A stretch of 64,000 nt of DNA, from NCBI GenBank assembly GCA_016647705.1, contig CM028327.1, positions 45,711,114 to 45,775,113 on the forward strand, given 5' to 3'. The first letter of the stretch is position 1, and every line of letters begins with the position of its first letter. The notes beneath the pieces are model-generated. The model saw only the letters and a list, made by a program, of their open reading frames with translations. It did not search any database and was not told the origin of the DNA. Of this stretch, positions 46,850 to 58,974 are shown one piece after another. The position numbers and the translations under genes are program-made. Source of the DNA: Eucommia ulmoides. Lineage: Eukaryota; Streptophyta; Magnoliopsida; Garryales; Eucommiaceae.

Positions 46850-47344
46850 AAAAAGAAGAAAAAAAAAATCTTGTCTTGGGTTTGTTTGTTTGTGGGAAGC
46901 CCTGTTCTTGGAGATTACTGCACCACTCCTATTTCCCTTCACAATCACTAGAATTCTCTTCCTTCCCAAAACAGAATGAGATCCCTCTAATTGATCTTAA
47001 GGTAAGGCTGAGTTTTCCTTTTAGGGTAATCAATTTTTACTTCTTGCCCTCATCGCAACCTCTATGCACATACATAAATGCTCTAATTATGAGGTGCTTT
47101 GTCTGCCTTCATTCTATAATCTGTCTGTCTGTATGTGAATCTCTTCCTGTTGCCAACCGTCCTTTTGAATCAAGTTTCGATCTCTGTATAATTTATTTCT
47201 TCCCAAAACACACTAAAAGAAAAGAAGTGATCATTTTTACTTGTGCTGTTCCAGTTTGAAGGAAGATGAGTGGAGCTGTGCTTGTGGCTGTTGCTGCTGC
47301 CATTGGCAACTTGTTGCAAGGATGGGATAACGCTACAATTGCCG
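46850..47344 (+). pseudogene. tonoplast sugar transporter (TST/TMT) 5' fragment
   Basis: A UTR exon ends at 47001 (CTTAAG/GTAAGG). A 253-bp intron runs to 47254 (TGTTCCAG). The first coding exon 47266-47344 encodes MSGAVLVAVAAAIGNLLQGW..DNATIAG before a GTAAAT donor. This is the diagnostic N-terminus of tonoplast monosaccharide transporters, which load glucose, fructose or sucrose into the vacuole in exchange for protons. No second exon (the rest of the first transmembrane pair and the large cytosolic loop) appears in the following 16 kb. It is an orphan exon, either captured or a remnant of a broken gene. Confidence 0.85.
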
Positions 47345-48354
47345 GTAAATTTTGTATTCTTCTTTCAGATTTAAGTTTATTTACATCCTTAATTCATATG
47401 ACTTTTTTTTCCTAATGCCTTTTTCTTAATTTATGAATTATGTCAACCAAAGCAATCTGAATTTGACTCCTGAGATACATGACTTTTTTCTCCAAGTATA
47501 GAAACAGAAATCTCCAAGTTTACTTTAAATATAAAGGATGTACTCAAGAATTTTTGGGAATGGAAATCTGTTTTTGTTCTCTTCTCCATTTTTCAAAACA
47601 AAACTTACAGGAAACAACTAAAACAGTTTTTTTTTGTGATGTAGCTGTAGCAGTGCAGTGCATGTAGCTGAAAAAAGGGGTACAAGGACCAACGTTTAAG
47701 CGCAATATTTGGGGTCAAAGTGATGTGCAATTTTTTGTTCCTGTTCTCAGAAAACAAAAAACAAAAAATTTTGTTTGAAAAAATATTTTGTTTCTGTTTC
47801 CGTTTTCAAACAAAAATATGGACTACACAGTAAACATATCTGTTATAGTAAACATATTTTCTATTTATGTTTCGATTCTGTTCCCAGATTTTGTTTCACA
47901 ATTTTTAGTAATATTTGATTTTCAATTGGATAAATGTGGATTATTGGTTTTAGCCAAATTAAATATATTTATTATTTTTTTTAAATTTTTTACTTTTTGG
48001 GACATAAAATTGTTGTATAAATTATTTATTAGTGGTTTATGGGATGCATTGTTTTGTCCTATAGGAAATCTTAAAACGAATACAGTCTAACCCGGTTTTG
48101 TGACTTAGCCGTTTATGCCGATTGTTCTTACCACGAAGATATTCAACAAAATCCCAAAGTGAAGAATCCCGGAACAAGAATTCCAGCCAACAGAAACCAA
48201 GAACAAAAAAATAAAAAGAAAAGAAGAAATGAAAAAAATGAAAAAGAAGAAAAGTAAAAGAAAATAGATGATGAATGCCCTCCGTATATAATGAATTCCA
48301 CCCTATTTCAGCAAAGGATTTCTTTCATTTAATAATTTTTTATTTTTTTTTAAA
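47345..48354. other. intergenic region after the TST fragment
   Basis: No gene. A/T-rich with GTTTC/GAAAC and AAACAAAAAAC runs near 47740-47820. Frames at 47479 and 47788 have no domain. Confidence 0.4.
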
Positions 48355-48530
48355 GTAAGGTGTGTCCGGGTCAGCTTACGGACACCTTAACTAATCACCT
48401 GATTCCCGGGCGATATTAAGGGCGCACTCCCCTACATCTTAAGTTGTTTTAATTGTCCCTTTGATGTGTAACGATTTGAACAAAGGGCCAGCTACTGGGT
48501 TAGCGGCCTAGGCCTTTGATCCATGGGTCA
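48355..48530 (-). mobile_element. probable SINE remnant
   Basis: GTGTCCGGGTCAGCTTACGG, ACTAATCACC, CCCGGGCGATATTAAGGGC and GCACTCCCCTACATC match, in order, the SINE at 51481-51699. Box B-like text is decayed and no target duplication was found. Confidence 0.5.
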
Positions 48531-50423
48531 GGTTAGATCAGGTCGCGTTTACGGTTCGGGCTGGGTCAAATGGGTTTTTTCATCCATTTTGCTCTTTTTT
48601 TGACTAATTTCTATGTTATGTTTTTTAGTATTTTTTATTTCCGAATATATTCCTGTAAAAATAGTAAATTGTGCTATTATTAATTAAAACATGATTAAAA
48701 AAACTTACAAAATAATAGATTTCGGGGAGAAATTAAATTTGGTACAAAATTAAGAACGATCATATATCCACTTTTTATTTTTAACAGAAAAAAAAAACAC
48801 CTCCTCCCCCACTTCCTATCCTACTGGAACAACTCCCACCCTGTCGGACCCTTGTCATAATCTTCTTCCTCCTCCTTGTTCATCTTTCTTCTTCTTCGTC
48901 TTCCTCTCTCTTTCTTCTTCTTCTTCTTCTTCTCTCTCTGTCTCCCTCCCCAAATGCGTGGATCTGCACAGAAAGAGAAAGGAGGAAAAGGATTTCAGTC
49001 GCGGTAAATGGGGGTGGAGGGTGGTGGCAATGGGAGGGGGGTCAATGTAATTGTTAAAAACTTAAGCGTAAAAAATATTTTTAAAAATAAAGAAATGTTA
49101 GTGAATTTTAAAAAAATAAAATATATAAGTGATGAATATTTTTTAAATGATAAGAAAATTTTGTGATGACAAAATGACAAGTAACATAAGTCATAAATAT
49201 CCTTAATGATATAGACATAAAAACTAAATCTCACTCTCTAACGGTATCAAAATAAAACTCAAGAACACATTACCATCATTTTTAATTGTTTTGATTTTGA
49301 GTTTATTAGTATTTTATTCAAAAGAAAATAAATGATGACTTGTTAATTATCTACTAATTATTGATGGCTTGAATTTCAAAAAAAAAAAAAACACCATCCA
49401 TAATATCACTTTTTTGTGTCTAGAAGATTGGTCTATTCAAAATAATTTGATTAAAATGTAATTGATTAACTAATTAATTGCACATTTGGACCAAAATTAT
49501 TGACTTTTGATCATTTTTGACAAATTTACACACATCTATTCATTTTTTAAAGTGAAAAGTCAGCTTAATCTTCTTCATTTTGCTAAGTCAAAGTCAACCC
49601 TTTTACCAATTAAGCACCCCCTCTCTAGAATAATTTATATAGTCGGCTGATGATAAGTAGTACATTTTGTGCCCCTAAACTTTTCACTAGTTTCAAATAA
49701 GCATAACTCATAAATTTGAGTCAACTAAAATCCCTTCAACTTTTTCAGAAAGTTAAAATTGGTTATGGCATGCATGGTATTTAGTGAGATTTCCATTGTG
49801 TTAATAGCATTTTCAACTGTTAGGCCAAATTTGTTGTGTCATTTATCAAATATAATACATGAATAGTATTATGACACACTAAATTTAGAATGAGTGTTCC
49901 AACAGATGTGACGAAATCGGTGTGTCATTTTTTAAACGTATTTTTATATTAAAATTAAAATAAAAAATAATTTAGAATTAATTGTAGTTTTTAAATATTT
50001 TTGTATTAAATTAAAAGTAAAAACTAACTTAAAAATATTTAATATTATGTATTTTTTTATGTTTATTAATTTTTTAACTTAAATTAAACTATAACAATAA
50101 TTTAAACCTAAAATAAAATTAAAATCCTAAAATAACCCAAGGCCAACCCAACCCTAATTAAACCTAACCATAATTAAACCCTCTTCCGAATAAGGTACAT
50201 GGTATTGTTTGTGCCAAATAATGGTGCAGATGGCAGAGTTGTTGGAGTTTATTTTGGTATTAAAATCGTTAAAATTTGGAATGGCATGGAAGATGATCTG
50301 AACTGTAGGAGTTGTTTGAGAATTATAATTGATACGTTTTATTAGGTCCATAAGCGTAATAAAAGTATAAAACCTACTTGTGTAGGTGTTTTCTCAACTT
50401 GAACTACATCCACTACGACCCCG
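48531..50423. other. intergenic region
   Basis: No gene. It has a CTT/TTC-rich microsatellite at 48865-48950 and otherwise AT-rich unique-looking sequence. Confidence 0.4.
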
Positions 50424-51263
50424 TTTGGTAACAACTCTCATCCCAAAAATTCTCATCCCATTTTTACTTTTTATTTATTTTTTTATTTTTTAAAATAGCG
50501 TTTGCTAATTCATCCTACTTTTTTGTTTCCGTTTCCATTCCATTTTCATCCCAAAATCCTTCTCACTTTTTGTGAAGAAATGAGAAACAAAATTTTTCTG
50601 TTTCTATTTATTCCCATCTCATTCCTCCTCCACCGTCATGGTTGTGTTCTTCGTCCTCCACCGCCATGGTCGTCCTCCTCTGGTTCGCGTCACCTTTGTC
50701 GTCGTCCTCCTTTGGTTCAAAATCAAAAGCCCATCGTCCTCCTCGTCCGTCGTCGTCCTCAACTGGTTCGAAATCGAACGTTCGTCGTCCTCCTCTGGTT
50801 CGAAATCAAACGTCCGTCTGTCGTCCTCCTCGTCCGGCCTCCTTCATCATCGTCTTCGTCCGGTGCTTATAGGGTTTCAATTTCGAAATCGAAATTGAAC
50901 AAATATTCGGTTTCTATTTCGAAATCGGATTTTGATTTCCAGTTCAAAATCGATTTCGGATTTCGATTTCGATTTCTATTTCGAAATCGAAATCAATTTT
51001 GGATTTGGATTTGGATTTGGATTTCCATTTCGAAATCGAAATCGATTTCGGATTTCCATTTCGAAACCCAAATCGGATTTCGGTCGAAATGATTTTGATT
51101 TCAATTGGATTTTAGGATTTCGATTTCGATTGGGGTTTAGGGTTTGATTGCATGATGATTTCTTAATTGTGGCTATTTATTCTTGATTTTTTGGATAAAA
51201 TTGTTACCAAACACGATTCTGTTCCCAGATCCAAAAAAAATTATCGTTACCAAACGCAATTTA
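50424..51263. mobile_element. non-autonomous DNA transposon related to the 31196 MITE
   Basis: Left end CCGTTTGGTAACAACTC and right end (reverse complement) GCGTTTGGTAACGATAATTT form short inverted repeats. The right subterminal text GGGAACAGAATCGTGTTTGG also occurs inside the MITE at 31196. Exact ends and target duplication not resolved. It contains a CTCCTC/TGGTTCGAAATC repeat block (50690-50850) and a GATTTC/GATTTG hexamer block (50876-51140). A 196-codon frame (50502) is repeat-encoded and not credible as a gene. Confidence 0.55.
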
Positions 51264-51480
51264 CATCTTCCACTTGCCACCATTCGTTATCTACACCTCA
51301 ATTCATTACATTTTCAACCAAGCCCTTAAATTGTATACATTTTTTTGTCAAGAAGAGTGGGTTTTAGTTTGACAAAGACTTTAAACCATTCTACCCTCTA
51401 TTTCGTGATATAGCGAGAGAAGTCCTTAAACTTTTCACCTATATCGAATAAATCACCTTTTTAAATTTGATTTTAAGTTT

Positions 51481-51699
51481 TTTTTTTTTTGGTTTTATGT
51501 TTAGATGTGTCTGGACTAGCTTACACCTCGACTAATCACCTTCCCGAGCGATTCTAAAGGCACGCTCCCTCACATCATCTTAGTGCATTTAGAATTAAAT
51601 TCAAAACTTAATTCTTGAAGTGCTTTCCAAGAGAGTCGAATCCTAGTTGATAAGAAAAGGGGCACATCTCCTTATCAACCGAACTAACATCTCTCGGGT
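51481..51699 (-). mobile_element. tRNA-derived SINE
   Basis: The minus-strand SINE's A tail is the T run at 51481-51490. The target duplication is TTGATTTTAAGTTT (51467-51480) and TTAATTTTAAGTTT (51700-51713). On the minus strand, box A-like GTTAGTTCGGTTGATAAGG and box B-like GGATTCGACTC are present. Confidence 0.82.
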
Positions 51700-51917
51700 T
51701 TAATTTTAAGTTTTAATATCGTTTATGCGCTTAATGTCATGATATTTACATAAAGTTTCATTATATTTAGGAATAAAGTTTAATATAAGGGTCAAAGGGC
51801 TTGATTAATACAAGTTAAAGTTGAGTGCTTTGTGTGAAGTAAATCAAAAGATTAGGGGGATATTGTGTAATTTAACCTCTCAGCTTGATGTCTTCTTCCT
51901 CAATGCGCGTACGTGCA

Positions 51918-51926
51918 CTATATATA
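51918..51926 (+). promoter_or_regulatory. TATA box of class IV chitinase
   Basis: CTATATATA about 75 bp before the ATG at 51999, followed by a C/T-rich leader. Confidence 0.65.
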
Positions 51927-51998
51927 CCTTACACTGTCCACCACAAATTTCACACACAAAAACACTTTCTTTTTCCTCTTCCACCCATTTCTTCAAAA

Positions 51999-54072
51999 AT
52001 GGTGTCCTTCAATCTGAGAAAGAATCTGCTAACACTCATTTTTGCCGCCGGAGTACTCGCCGGAGCTCTACCAAAACCAGTTTCGGCCCAAAACTGCGGC
52101 TGCGCCGCCACCGATTGCTGCAGCCGGTTCGGTTACTGCGGCACTGGCAACGACTACTGCGGTGCCGGGTGCCAATCTGGTCCCTGTTTTGCTGCTCCGC
52201 CCACCAACGGCGTCTCGGTCCCCGGGATCGTGACGGACGCGTTCTTCACCGGGATTATCGACCAGTCGGCGGCGAGCTGCGCCGGGAGGGGATTCTACTC
52301 GCGATCGGCGTTTCTGGAAGCTCTGAATTCGTACGGGCAGTTCGGGCGGGTGGGCTCCGTCGACGATTCGAGGCGTGAGATCGCCGCTTTTTTCGCGCAT
52401 GTCACGCATGAAACTGGACGTAAGATTGATTAATTGATTTCCTATTTAACGTTTTCCATGCATGATGATTTTCATAATACAGACACTAATTAACATTAAT
52501 TTTTTCGGTAATAAAGTAATTAATAAATAATAAAAACATAATTATACGTGTATAATTACTTTCTTTTTTTTTTCAATTTTGTTTCTTATGTTTAATATAA
52601 ACTAAATAATGAAGCATATAAGGTCCGTCAAAATTCAAGTACCATTTACCAACAAGGTATAGTTCAAGTGGCAAAATACACTTGAGCTAAATCAGTCGAG
52701 AGACCTCTATAAAGTCAGGGATCCGAGCCTGCAAAAAAATACTTATTTGGAGAAACAGTCATAGACGGAACCCCGAACAAGATTAGTGTTACATGCAAAA
52801 AGGATGGTGTGGGAACACTCGTGAAAAATCAAAAAATTCAAGTACCCTTTAAATTTTATTTTTTTCCATTTTTACACCTACATTTCATGAAAAATCAATG
52901 AAAATTTGTTAAAATGTTATATAAGTCTCCTCTTAATGATAAAAATAATTAATAAATTCTCTAATTTTATTTTATTTTTTTATTTTTTGCCATAACCCTA
53001 AACTTTGCAATCTAGTATTTATTCAATCCACTTGGTACAATAATTTTTTGAAAAGTTCAATAATTCTATAAAAAATCTATAGTTGCAGCACAAAATAAGA
53101 AGTTATTATAATTTTTTATATAGAAAAGTTGCAGTGATTGTTATGTAGTATTGTGAATTTGAATTTCTAAAAAAAGTATTGTAACGTGTAGTTGTTGGGA
53201 GAGACTGGTCGAGAGTTAACCGACTAAAGATTTGATGTGTGAAGAGAAGATTGTTAAATTTATCCCATATCACATGTGGAAGATATTGGTGGTCAGATTA
53301 TAAGTGTAAGAGAAAGTCTCACTTTATAAGTTAGCTTTTGAGGTGCGAGAGGTCCAAAACCACCCTACAATGAATTACATGCACATAAATTTTAGGGAAT
53401 CTTGTTGAGAGGTCCCAAAACTTAAAAAATCACTTTATAAGGACCATGTCATATGTTAAAAAATCACTGTTACAAGACCCCGTAGAGTGATGGTTTTATA
53501 GAATATGACCTTTCACCAAATTTTTCTAAATTTTTTAATTTCGTGAACTGTTCACTAAAATTTGTTAGGTTGAAAAATGAAAATTATTTCCAAAATCATT
53601 TTGAATGGTGAAAAAAAAAATATTATAAAAATATGATAAAATAAGGTTGTGTTTGGCAGATTTTTGCTACATAGAGGAGATAAATGGTGCTTCAAGGGAT
53701 TATTGCGATGAAACAAACACACAGTTTCCATGCGCGCCAAACAGGGCCTACTACGGGCGAGGCCCAATTCAGCTATCATGGAATTTCAATTATGGACCCG
53801 CCGGAAACAGTATCGGGTTTGACGGGTTGAATAATCCGGAAATTGTGGCAACCAACCCAGTTATCTCCTTCAGGACGGCCCTATGGTACTGGATGAACAA
53901 CGTCCATTCTCTTATAACTTCGGGTCAGGGATTTGGGGCAACTATTCGGGCCATTAACGGGCGACTTGAATGTGATGGGGCGAATCCGGAAACCGTTAAC
54001 CGTCGGGTCGAATATTTTGAAGAATATTGTAACGAGCTTGGGGTTTCACCCGGAGATAATCTTAGATGTTAG
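51999..54072 (+). CDS. class IV chitinase (GH19) with hevein domain, complete
   Basis: Two exons, 51999-52419 and 53660-54072, are joined by a 1240-bp phase-1 intron (GGAC/GTAAG...TTGGCAG/AT) and give 277 residues. Residues 1-30 are a signal peptide (..KPVSA/QN). Residues 31-63 are a hevein chitin-binding domain with eight Cys (33, 35, 40, 41, 47, 54, 58, 63). A short FAAPPTN hinge leads to the GH19 catalytic domain (71-277). HETG places the acid at Glu138; the close second Glu in FCYIEEI (Glu147) shows the class IV loop deletions. [10 protein letters not shown] matches the second GH19 signature. The protein ends DNLRC with no vacuolar extension, so it is probably apoplastic. It hydrolyses chitin beta-1,4 links in fungal walls. 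A TATA box and AATAAA (54184) frame the gene. No lesions seen. Confidence 0.93.
52644..52832 (+). mobile_element. SINE in the chitinase intron
   Basis: A 189-bp insertion between two copies of AAAATTCAAGTACC (52630-52643 and 52833-52846). The paralogous intron at about 63250 has the empty site. Box A-like TAGTTCAAGTGGC (near 52660) and box B-like GGATCCGAGCC (near 52724). The tail half resembles the SINE at 17981. Confidence 0.88.
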
Positions 54073-54500
54073 GAGAAAGAGACTCTCTCTCTCTCTCTCT
54101 CTTCTCCACCTTTTTTGCATTTTTTTTTTTTTTTTGGTTTTTTCCAATAATTTCTTCAGTGTATTTTTATATTGTTAGTCATGAATAAAAAATAATTTTA
54201 CCAATAACTGAGTATGTCAGCATCAATGTGTTATAAGCGTGAGTGAATGTTCAATAATAACCTAAAATATGTAACACTAACGTGTCATAAGAGTAAGTAA
54301 ATGTTTATTGATAACAAAAAATGGACTAAGTGAATGTACGTTGATAGTGAATATGTCACTATTATGATTCTTAAGTGAATGTTTACTATGGTATAAAAAG
54401 TATCAAGAGATTATGAACAAATAATTAAGTGAAGGTTTAATAACAACTAAAATATGTATTTATATAAGTGAATGTTTAACTAATACGGATCATTCAGTAT
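54073..54500 (+). other. 3' region of chitinase with GTGAATGTT repeats
   Basis: A (CT)n tract follows the stop; a polyadenylation signal AATAAA lies at 54184. From 54230 on, GTGAATGTTNA-like motifs recur every 35-60 bp. The region to about 54480 is mirrored at 61985-62290 as part of the inverted duplication. Confidence 0.7.
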
Positions 54501-56963
54501 TAGTGAATATTCATTGTAAATGGAATTTGTTCGAATTAGAAGGAGCAAGAGCTTAATTCCCTTTGTAGCTTGCATATTTAGTTTGCAGGTCCAATTGTGT
54601 ATCCTTAGAAGACTGAAACTTATAATAACAAAGGGTTAAGTGTTTATTTTAAAGCAATTAAAATTTAGTTCATACAAATGACAAATTTCATTTCTTAACC
54701 TTATATTTAAGCTCAACAACTAATTCACTTATACCACTGATAGTTTGAGCTTGCAAGTAAGAACTACCACTGATTAATGTTGAAGCAAACATACCACATT
54801 GATAGAAATATTCTCTTTTCCTTTCCATGTGCGCCTGTCATCGTCATTCTTCTTTCCCATCGACAATTGTTTATCCAAAGGCGAATAAAATTGGTAAATG
54901 TTAATCAACAATTGTTTACCTCTCAAAATGTTATACAGGCACGGTCACTCTGGAGTAGGTGGCATATTTTACGCTTTACTATATAGTAGGTCGGTTAATC
55001 AACAAATAATTGTAGTTTCCTCTTTATTATAGTGTTCAATCCCCGTTTTCTCAGCGATTCACTCCAATGTTAGAAAAATATATTCAAATGAATGCACAAT
55101 CACATCACTAATAAACACAACAATTAACAATCATGCACGACAGTAACTAACATAGTCATATCGTAAGCAAATACTTTCTAAAATATGAACATTAACAAAA
55201 ATAGAGTCCAAAATACATAGTAGAAAAAAATAGAGAAATAGGAAATTAACAATAAACAAACAGCCCTTCGATTTTATGTTACCAGTTCTGCAGGAGCACA
55301 GAGAAAATTTAGAAAATAGTTCTAAAAAATCCGCCAATGAGAAAAAATAATCACAATTAAATTTCATCGGTTCATACACCTACACTTGTTTGATATTGAC
55401 AGTCTATTAAAATAATCACAATTGAATATGAGTTAAACCGGGAAAAAAAAAATCAAAGAAAAAAATACTTATTGCCTATCTAAATCTCATTACTTCACTA
55501 CAATATTTCGTAAATTCCACTACATAATTACTAATTAAAATAATAAAACATTGTTACATGGGAAGTAATAAAATATTCGGTTAACAAAAAGAAAAAAACA
55601 AAAATGAGATAATAATTTGTTGACAAAAAATATGAGCAACACATATTTTTTATTTTTTTTGACATAATGTCATCCATTTATATATTATGTCAACAAAAGC
55701 CAAAAAAAAAAAAGAAAAAAAAAAAGGGGGTAAGAGTAAAATGTGAGGAGGTAAGAGTAAGTATGAGAAATATATTCTGTTAGCAAAAAAGAAAAAAAAA
55801 TGATCAAATATCAGCAAAACTACATTTGCTTCCCAATTTTCCCATATTGACGATGCTTATAAAATATTAAGTTGTTTACCTTTTGTTACCATATGTTCAA
55901 CAAATACGATGTTTACATATGTTCATTTAGATCATTAAGGTTGCATTTGGGATCATGTAATTGAGGCAAATTAATCGGAATCCGAAAAGAACTCGTGTAA
56001 AATTCGAATGTGTTCAACAATTACTTGCAGTCAAGCAATATATAAAAGTAATTTAAAAACATGAAGCGGTTGGAAGCTTAGAATTGAATCTTAGAATTGT
56101 AGTCTGGCTGTATGAATCATACATGTTTTCAAACAAACACTATCAGTTATGATGAATATCATAAAGAATAACACAGCTATTCTACTAAACATTTGCCTAT
56201 TTTGTTGTCTCAATTAGTATAAAATCAATAGCGAGTATCAAAATAATTAATCAGTGGTATTAGGATAAACAATTTAGGAATAAAATTGACCAACGAAATG
56301 TAGTAAGTATGAAAACAAACCAGTTGTATACCTGAGGCAATGGACAGAGATTTTGGAATGAAACCAAATTTCACATCAGCAAACATTATGTTCACAAATT
56401 TCTGTTTTTGTATGCTCCTGTTTTTCAGACAACTGAAGTAAGAATCAAAATCGAATGGACATTTTCAGACATGCTTATGTTCCAATTCCTAAAACCTGAG
56501 AGCAAACAACAATTTTAGATATAACTCTTACAGCTACAAATGAAAACACAAATTGAAAATTTCCCCAAATCTAACCCCCAATAGACATTTTCAGACGCAA
56601 AGTAGTGGCGGCGTTGGATTTTCAGAAAGGGTAATGGCCAGTGATGTAAGAGGATGAGAGATTTGGAGAATTACAACAACAGGGTGATGGTCAGTGGTTC
56701 GAGAGATCGGTGCTGCTCAAGCTATGAAGGTGAGGTAACAATCGGTCGACAGACCCACCGTTGATCAAGCACCGCCACCCAACACCGATCAACGACTATC
56801 CGCATCGACAGTTAATCACTCACCGAGGTGCACTGTCCACACCGAACTCCATTGTGCCATCGTCGTTAGAGTTCCGACCTCCACTCCGTGTCGTCATCGT
56901 TAGGGTTCCGAACTAGAGAGAAAGATAGAGAGTGAGGCCTACCTGGTGATAGTGATGCATTGG
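54501..56963. other. spacer between chitinase copies, first part
   Basis: No gene seen. Poly-A/G stretches near 55700. A GC-richer block at 56600-56950 has ACCGATCAACG and TCGTTAGAGTTCCGACCTCC / TCGTTAGGGTTCCGAAC direct repeats; it may be UTR- or TE-derived. Confidence 0.4.
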
Positions 56964-58331
56964 TGGTGGCGGAATACGACGTCATCACTTTCACCGCAAG
57001 TGTACAGGTCAAGTTTTAATATAAATGGGAAGGAGTAAGGGTTGTCATATCCACATGGATTGGTTGAGATTATTATCGAGTACCGCGATTATCATAACCT
57101 AATTTTATCTAGGCGACTTAAATTGAATTTATAATTAATAAATACTAATACTAAGTTAGTTAATCTAACTATACTAATATTATATTGAGATGTTTAGAGA
57201 AAAGTTTGCCTAAGGATTAACTTTGTTTACACGCTTAGTTTACAATAACGGCGTTCGACGTATCTAACAATCTCTGTATCGTAAACTTACTCGCCACCTC
57301 CCCCGAGTGTAAGACGAGTGAATATGCGACTTTGCGTCAACGATACTAGGTTACATGAGTCTTGCCCCAACATCATTGATTGCACACTTTCTAACTCCCT
57401 CCCGAGTTATTAGATCGTCGCGTTGTATTTACCCCAGTCCGAAGTCAGGGTTACCTCTCCCTAGTGTCAAACTCCGTATTCTTTAATTATCTAAGCAAGC
57501 ATAATATCAAAGAATAACGGTAAACACAATCGAAATAGCGAAGAACAATCATTAACGAAGCGCATGCAAACTTAAACAAACAATGATTTCATAAAATATA
57601 TTAATCTCTAAACAAAATTCATTTAACTCATGGCCATAACCATTTATACAATGAAAACCGAGCTAAACATGCTCAACAACCTACCAAAGTTAAGAAAATA
57701 AAGAGAGAAACGGAAGAACTTAGCCGTAGTCCGAAGATTTGTCGCTAAAACCGTCCAACGATCATTTCTCCTTTATTGCAACGTGTTCTTCTCCTTCGGA
57801 ATTGGTTGAGCACATCTCAAAACACTCTCAAAATATTAGGAACCCTAAGGGGTCTCTTATGGCCGGGGGATCAAAAAGGAAGAGAGGAGAATGGTTTAAA
57901 TAAGGAGCAAAATATCTAAAAAAATATCTAACAACTGTGCAGAGTGATCGCCACGACGGTGGGTATGTCGGTTAAGTCACGGCCTAGGCAGTGGACTTGG
58001 CGGTAGAATCAGGGACCATCATGTTCTTTCATCGTCTTGACAATGGGATGTCAGTAACATTTTGGTCCTTCTCTGCATTTTGACCGCCGTGGCGTTGGTC
58101 TGGAAGCCACGGCGATGGGCTGGTTTTCAGAATTATGCCGTCATGCTTGTTTTCCCATCGTTCGTCCACCATTCTTGGTCTGATTTGATTGTTTATGATC
58201 TGTTTTCATGCCTTTTCACCCTACACACCTAATTTATATAAAAATACATAAAAACATATTAAAACGTAATAAACGTACTCGAAAACTAACAATGTTTTGT
58301 TCGAAAATAGATAGGTAGATCACACTTATCA
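56964..58331 (-). mobile_element. solo LTR (~1.37 kb), minus strand
   Basis: Reads TGGTGGCGG at the left and CACTTATCA at the right, the reverse complement of the family's TGAT..CCACCA ends. The target duplication is ATTGG / ACTGG (56959-56963 and 58332-58336). It shares landmark text with 11581-12822 in reverse complement (TTCACCGCAAGTGTA, AGTGTAAGACGAGTGAATATG). GC-rich near-palindromes such as GACCGCCGTGGCG lie around 57950-58120. Confidence 0.85.
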
Positions 58332-58974
58332 ACTGGCCTTTGAGAGCGAGAGGTTGAGCATGCGACTGTGTAAGGAAGTGGGGTTGAGACAAATGAGAGG
58401 GAAGACATCTTAACCATTGCATCGAAAGTGATCCAATGGTTAGAAATGTCTCTTCTCCTTGTTTCAATTTTAGCCCTTAGATATTAGATCTAATGGCCTA
58501 AAATGCTTCCCTCCCAAAAAAAACCACTTTAGCTACTGTAGGACATTTTTAAATTCACTCCTAATTTATATACATATATATATATTTATTTATTTTTCTT
58601 TGGCAGTAGTCTTCTTCTTGGGCACTTGTTTTTTTTTTTTGGACAATAGGTCTTGGCCTTTTATCCTCTTTAGTGTTTTTTTTTTTTTTTTTCATTTGAT
58701 AGGATAAAACAACTTACTCGAAAACTTATCGAATAAGAACGTACAACAGAAAAACTAATGTATTCCTTTCTTGTGTGAACCTAGTAGAAATCAAATAAAT
58801 AGAGTGATACTTGAAATAAACAACACACCGCAATATCACAATACGATAAACAAATTTTAAAGTGTAAAACCTCCCCAATGCGAGAAGTAAAAACCATAGG
58901 ACCGAAATTCACCAAAAATCTCTACTTTCACAAAAAAATGGGAATACAAATCCTCTCTAGTTATAACTAGATCG
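58332..58974. other. spacer, no gene
   Basis: T-rich tracts near 58630 and 58680. The text AAAACCTCCCCAATGCGAGAAG near 58865 is reminiscent of retrotransposon ends, but no boundary is visible. Confidence 0.35.

Larger units (their letters stand above)
44032..47344 (+). mobile_element. CACTA-type terminus followed by captured gene fragments
   Basis: CACTACAACAAAAATG at 44032 is a typical CACTA terminal inverted repeat. It is followed by subterminal motifs in both orientations (AGTGTCCTTATAA near 44114, TAGGACAC and AAAGTGTCCTATTA near 44219-44248). The matching 3' terminus (..TTTTGTTGTAGTG) was not found, so the element is truncated or the fragments beyond it are unrelated. Downstream on the same strand are a UTR-like exon ending TTTTCAG/GTATG at 44819, SH3P exons (45560-46094) and a TST first exon (46850-47344). 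The end coordinate is the last captured exon, not a proven terminus. Confidence 0.5.
51999..54480 (+). repeat. inverted duplication, left arm
   Basis: Gene, intron and 3' flank match 61985-64000 in reverse complement, interrupted by the SINE here and by a retroposon and a hevein-domain deletion there. The spacer is about 7.5 kb. The left arm may begin upstream of the ATG; its partner lies beyond the window. Confidence 0.9.

Noticed and set aside
51821..52409. Overlapping frames on both strands at chitinase exon 1
   Set aside because: GC-rich exon gives long shadow ORFs; only the frame starting at 51999 has the signal peptide and eight-Cys domain.
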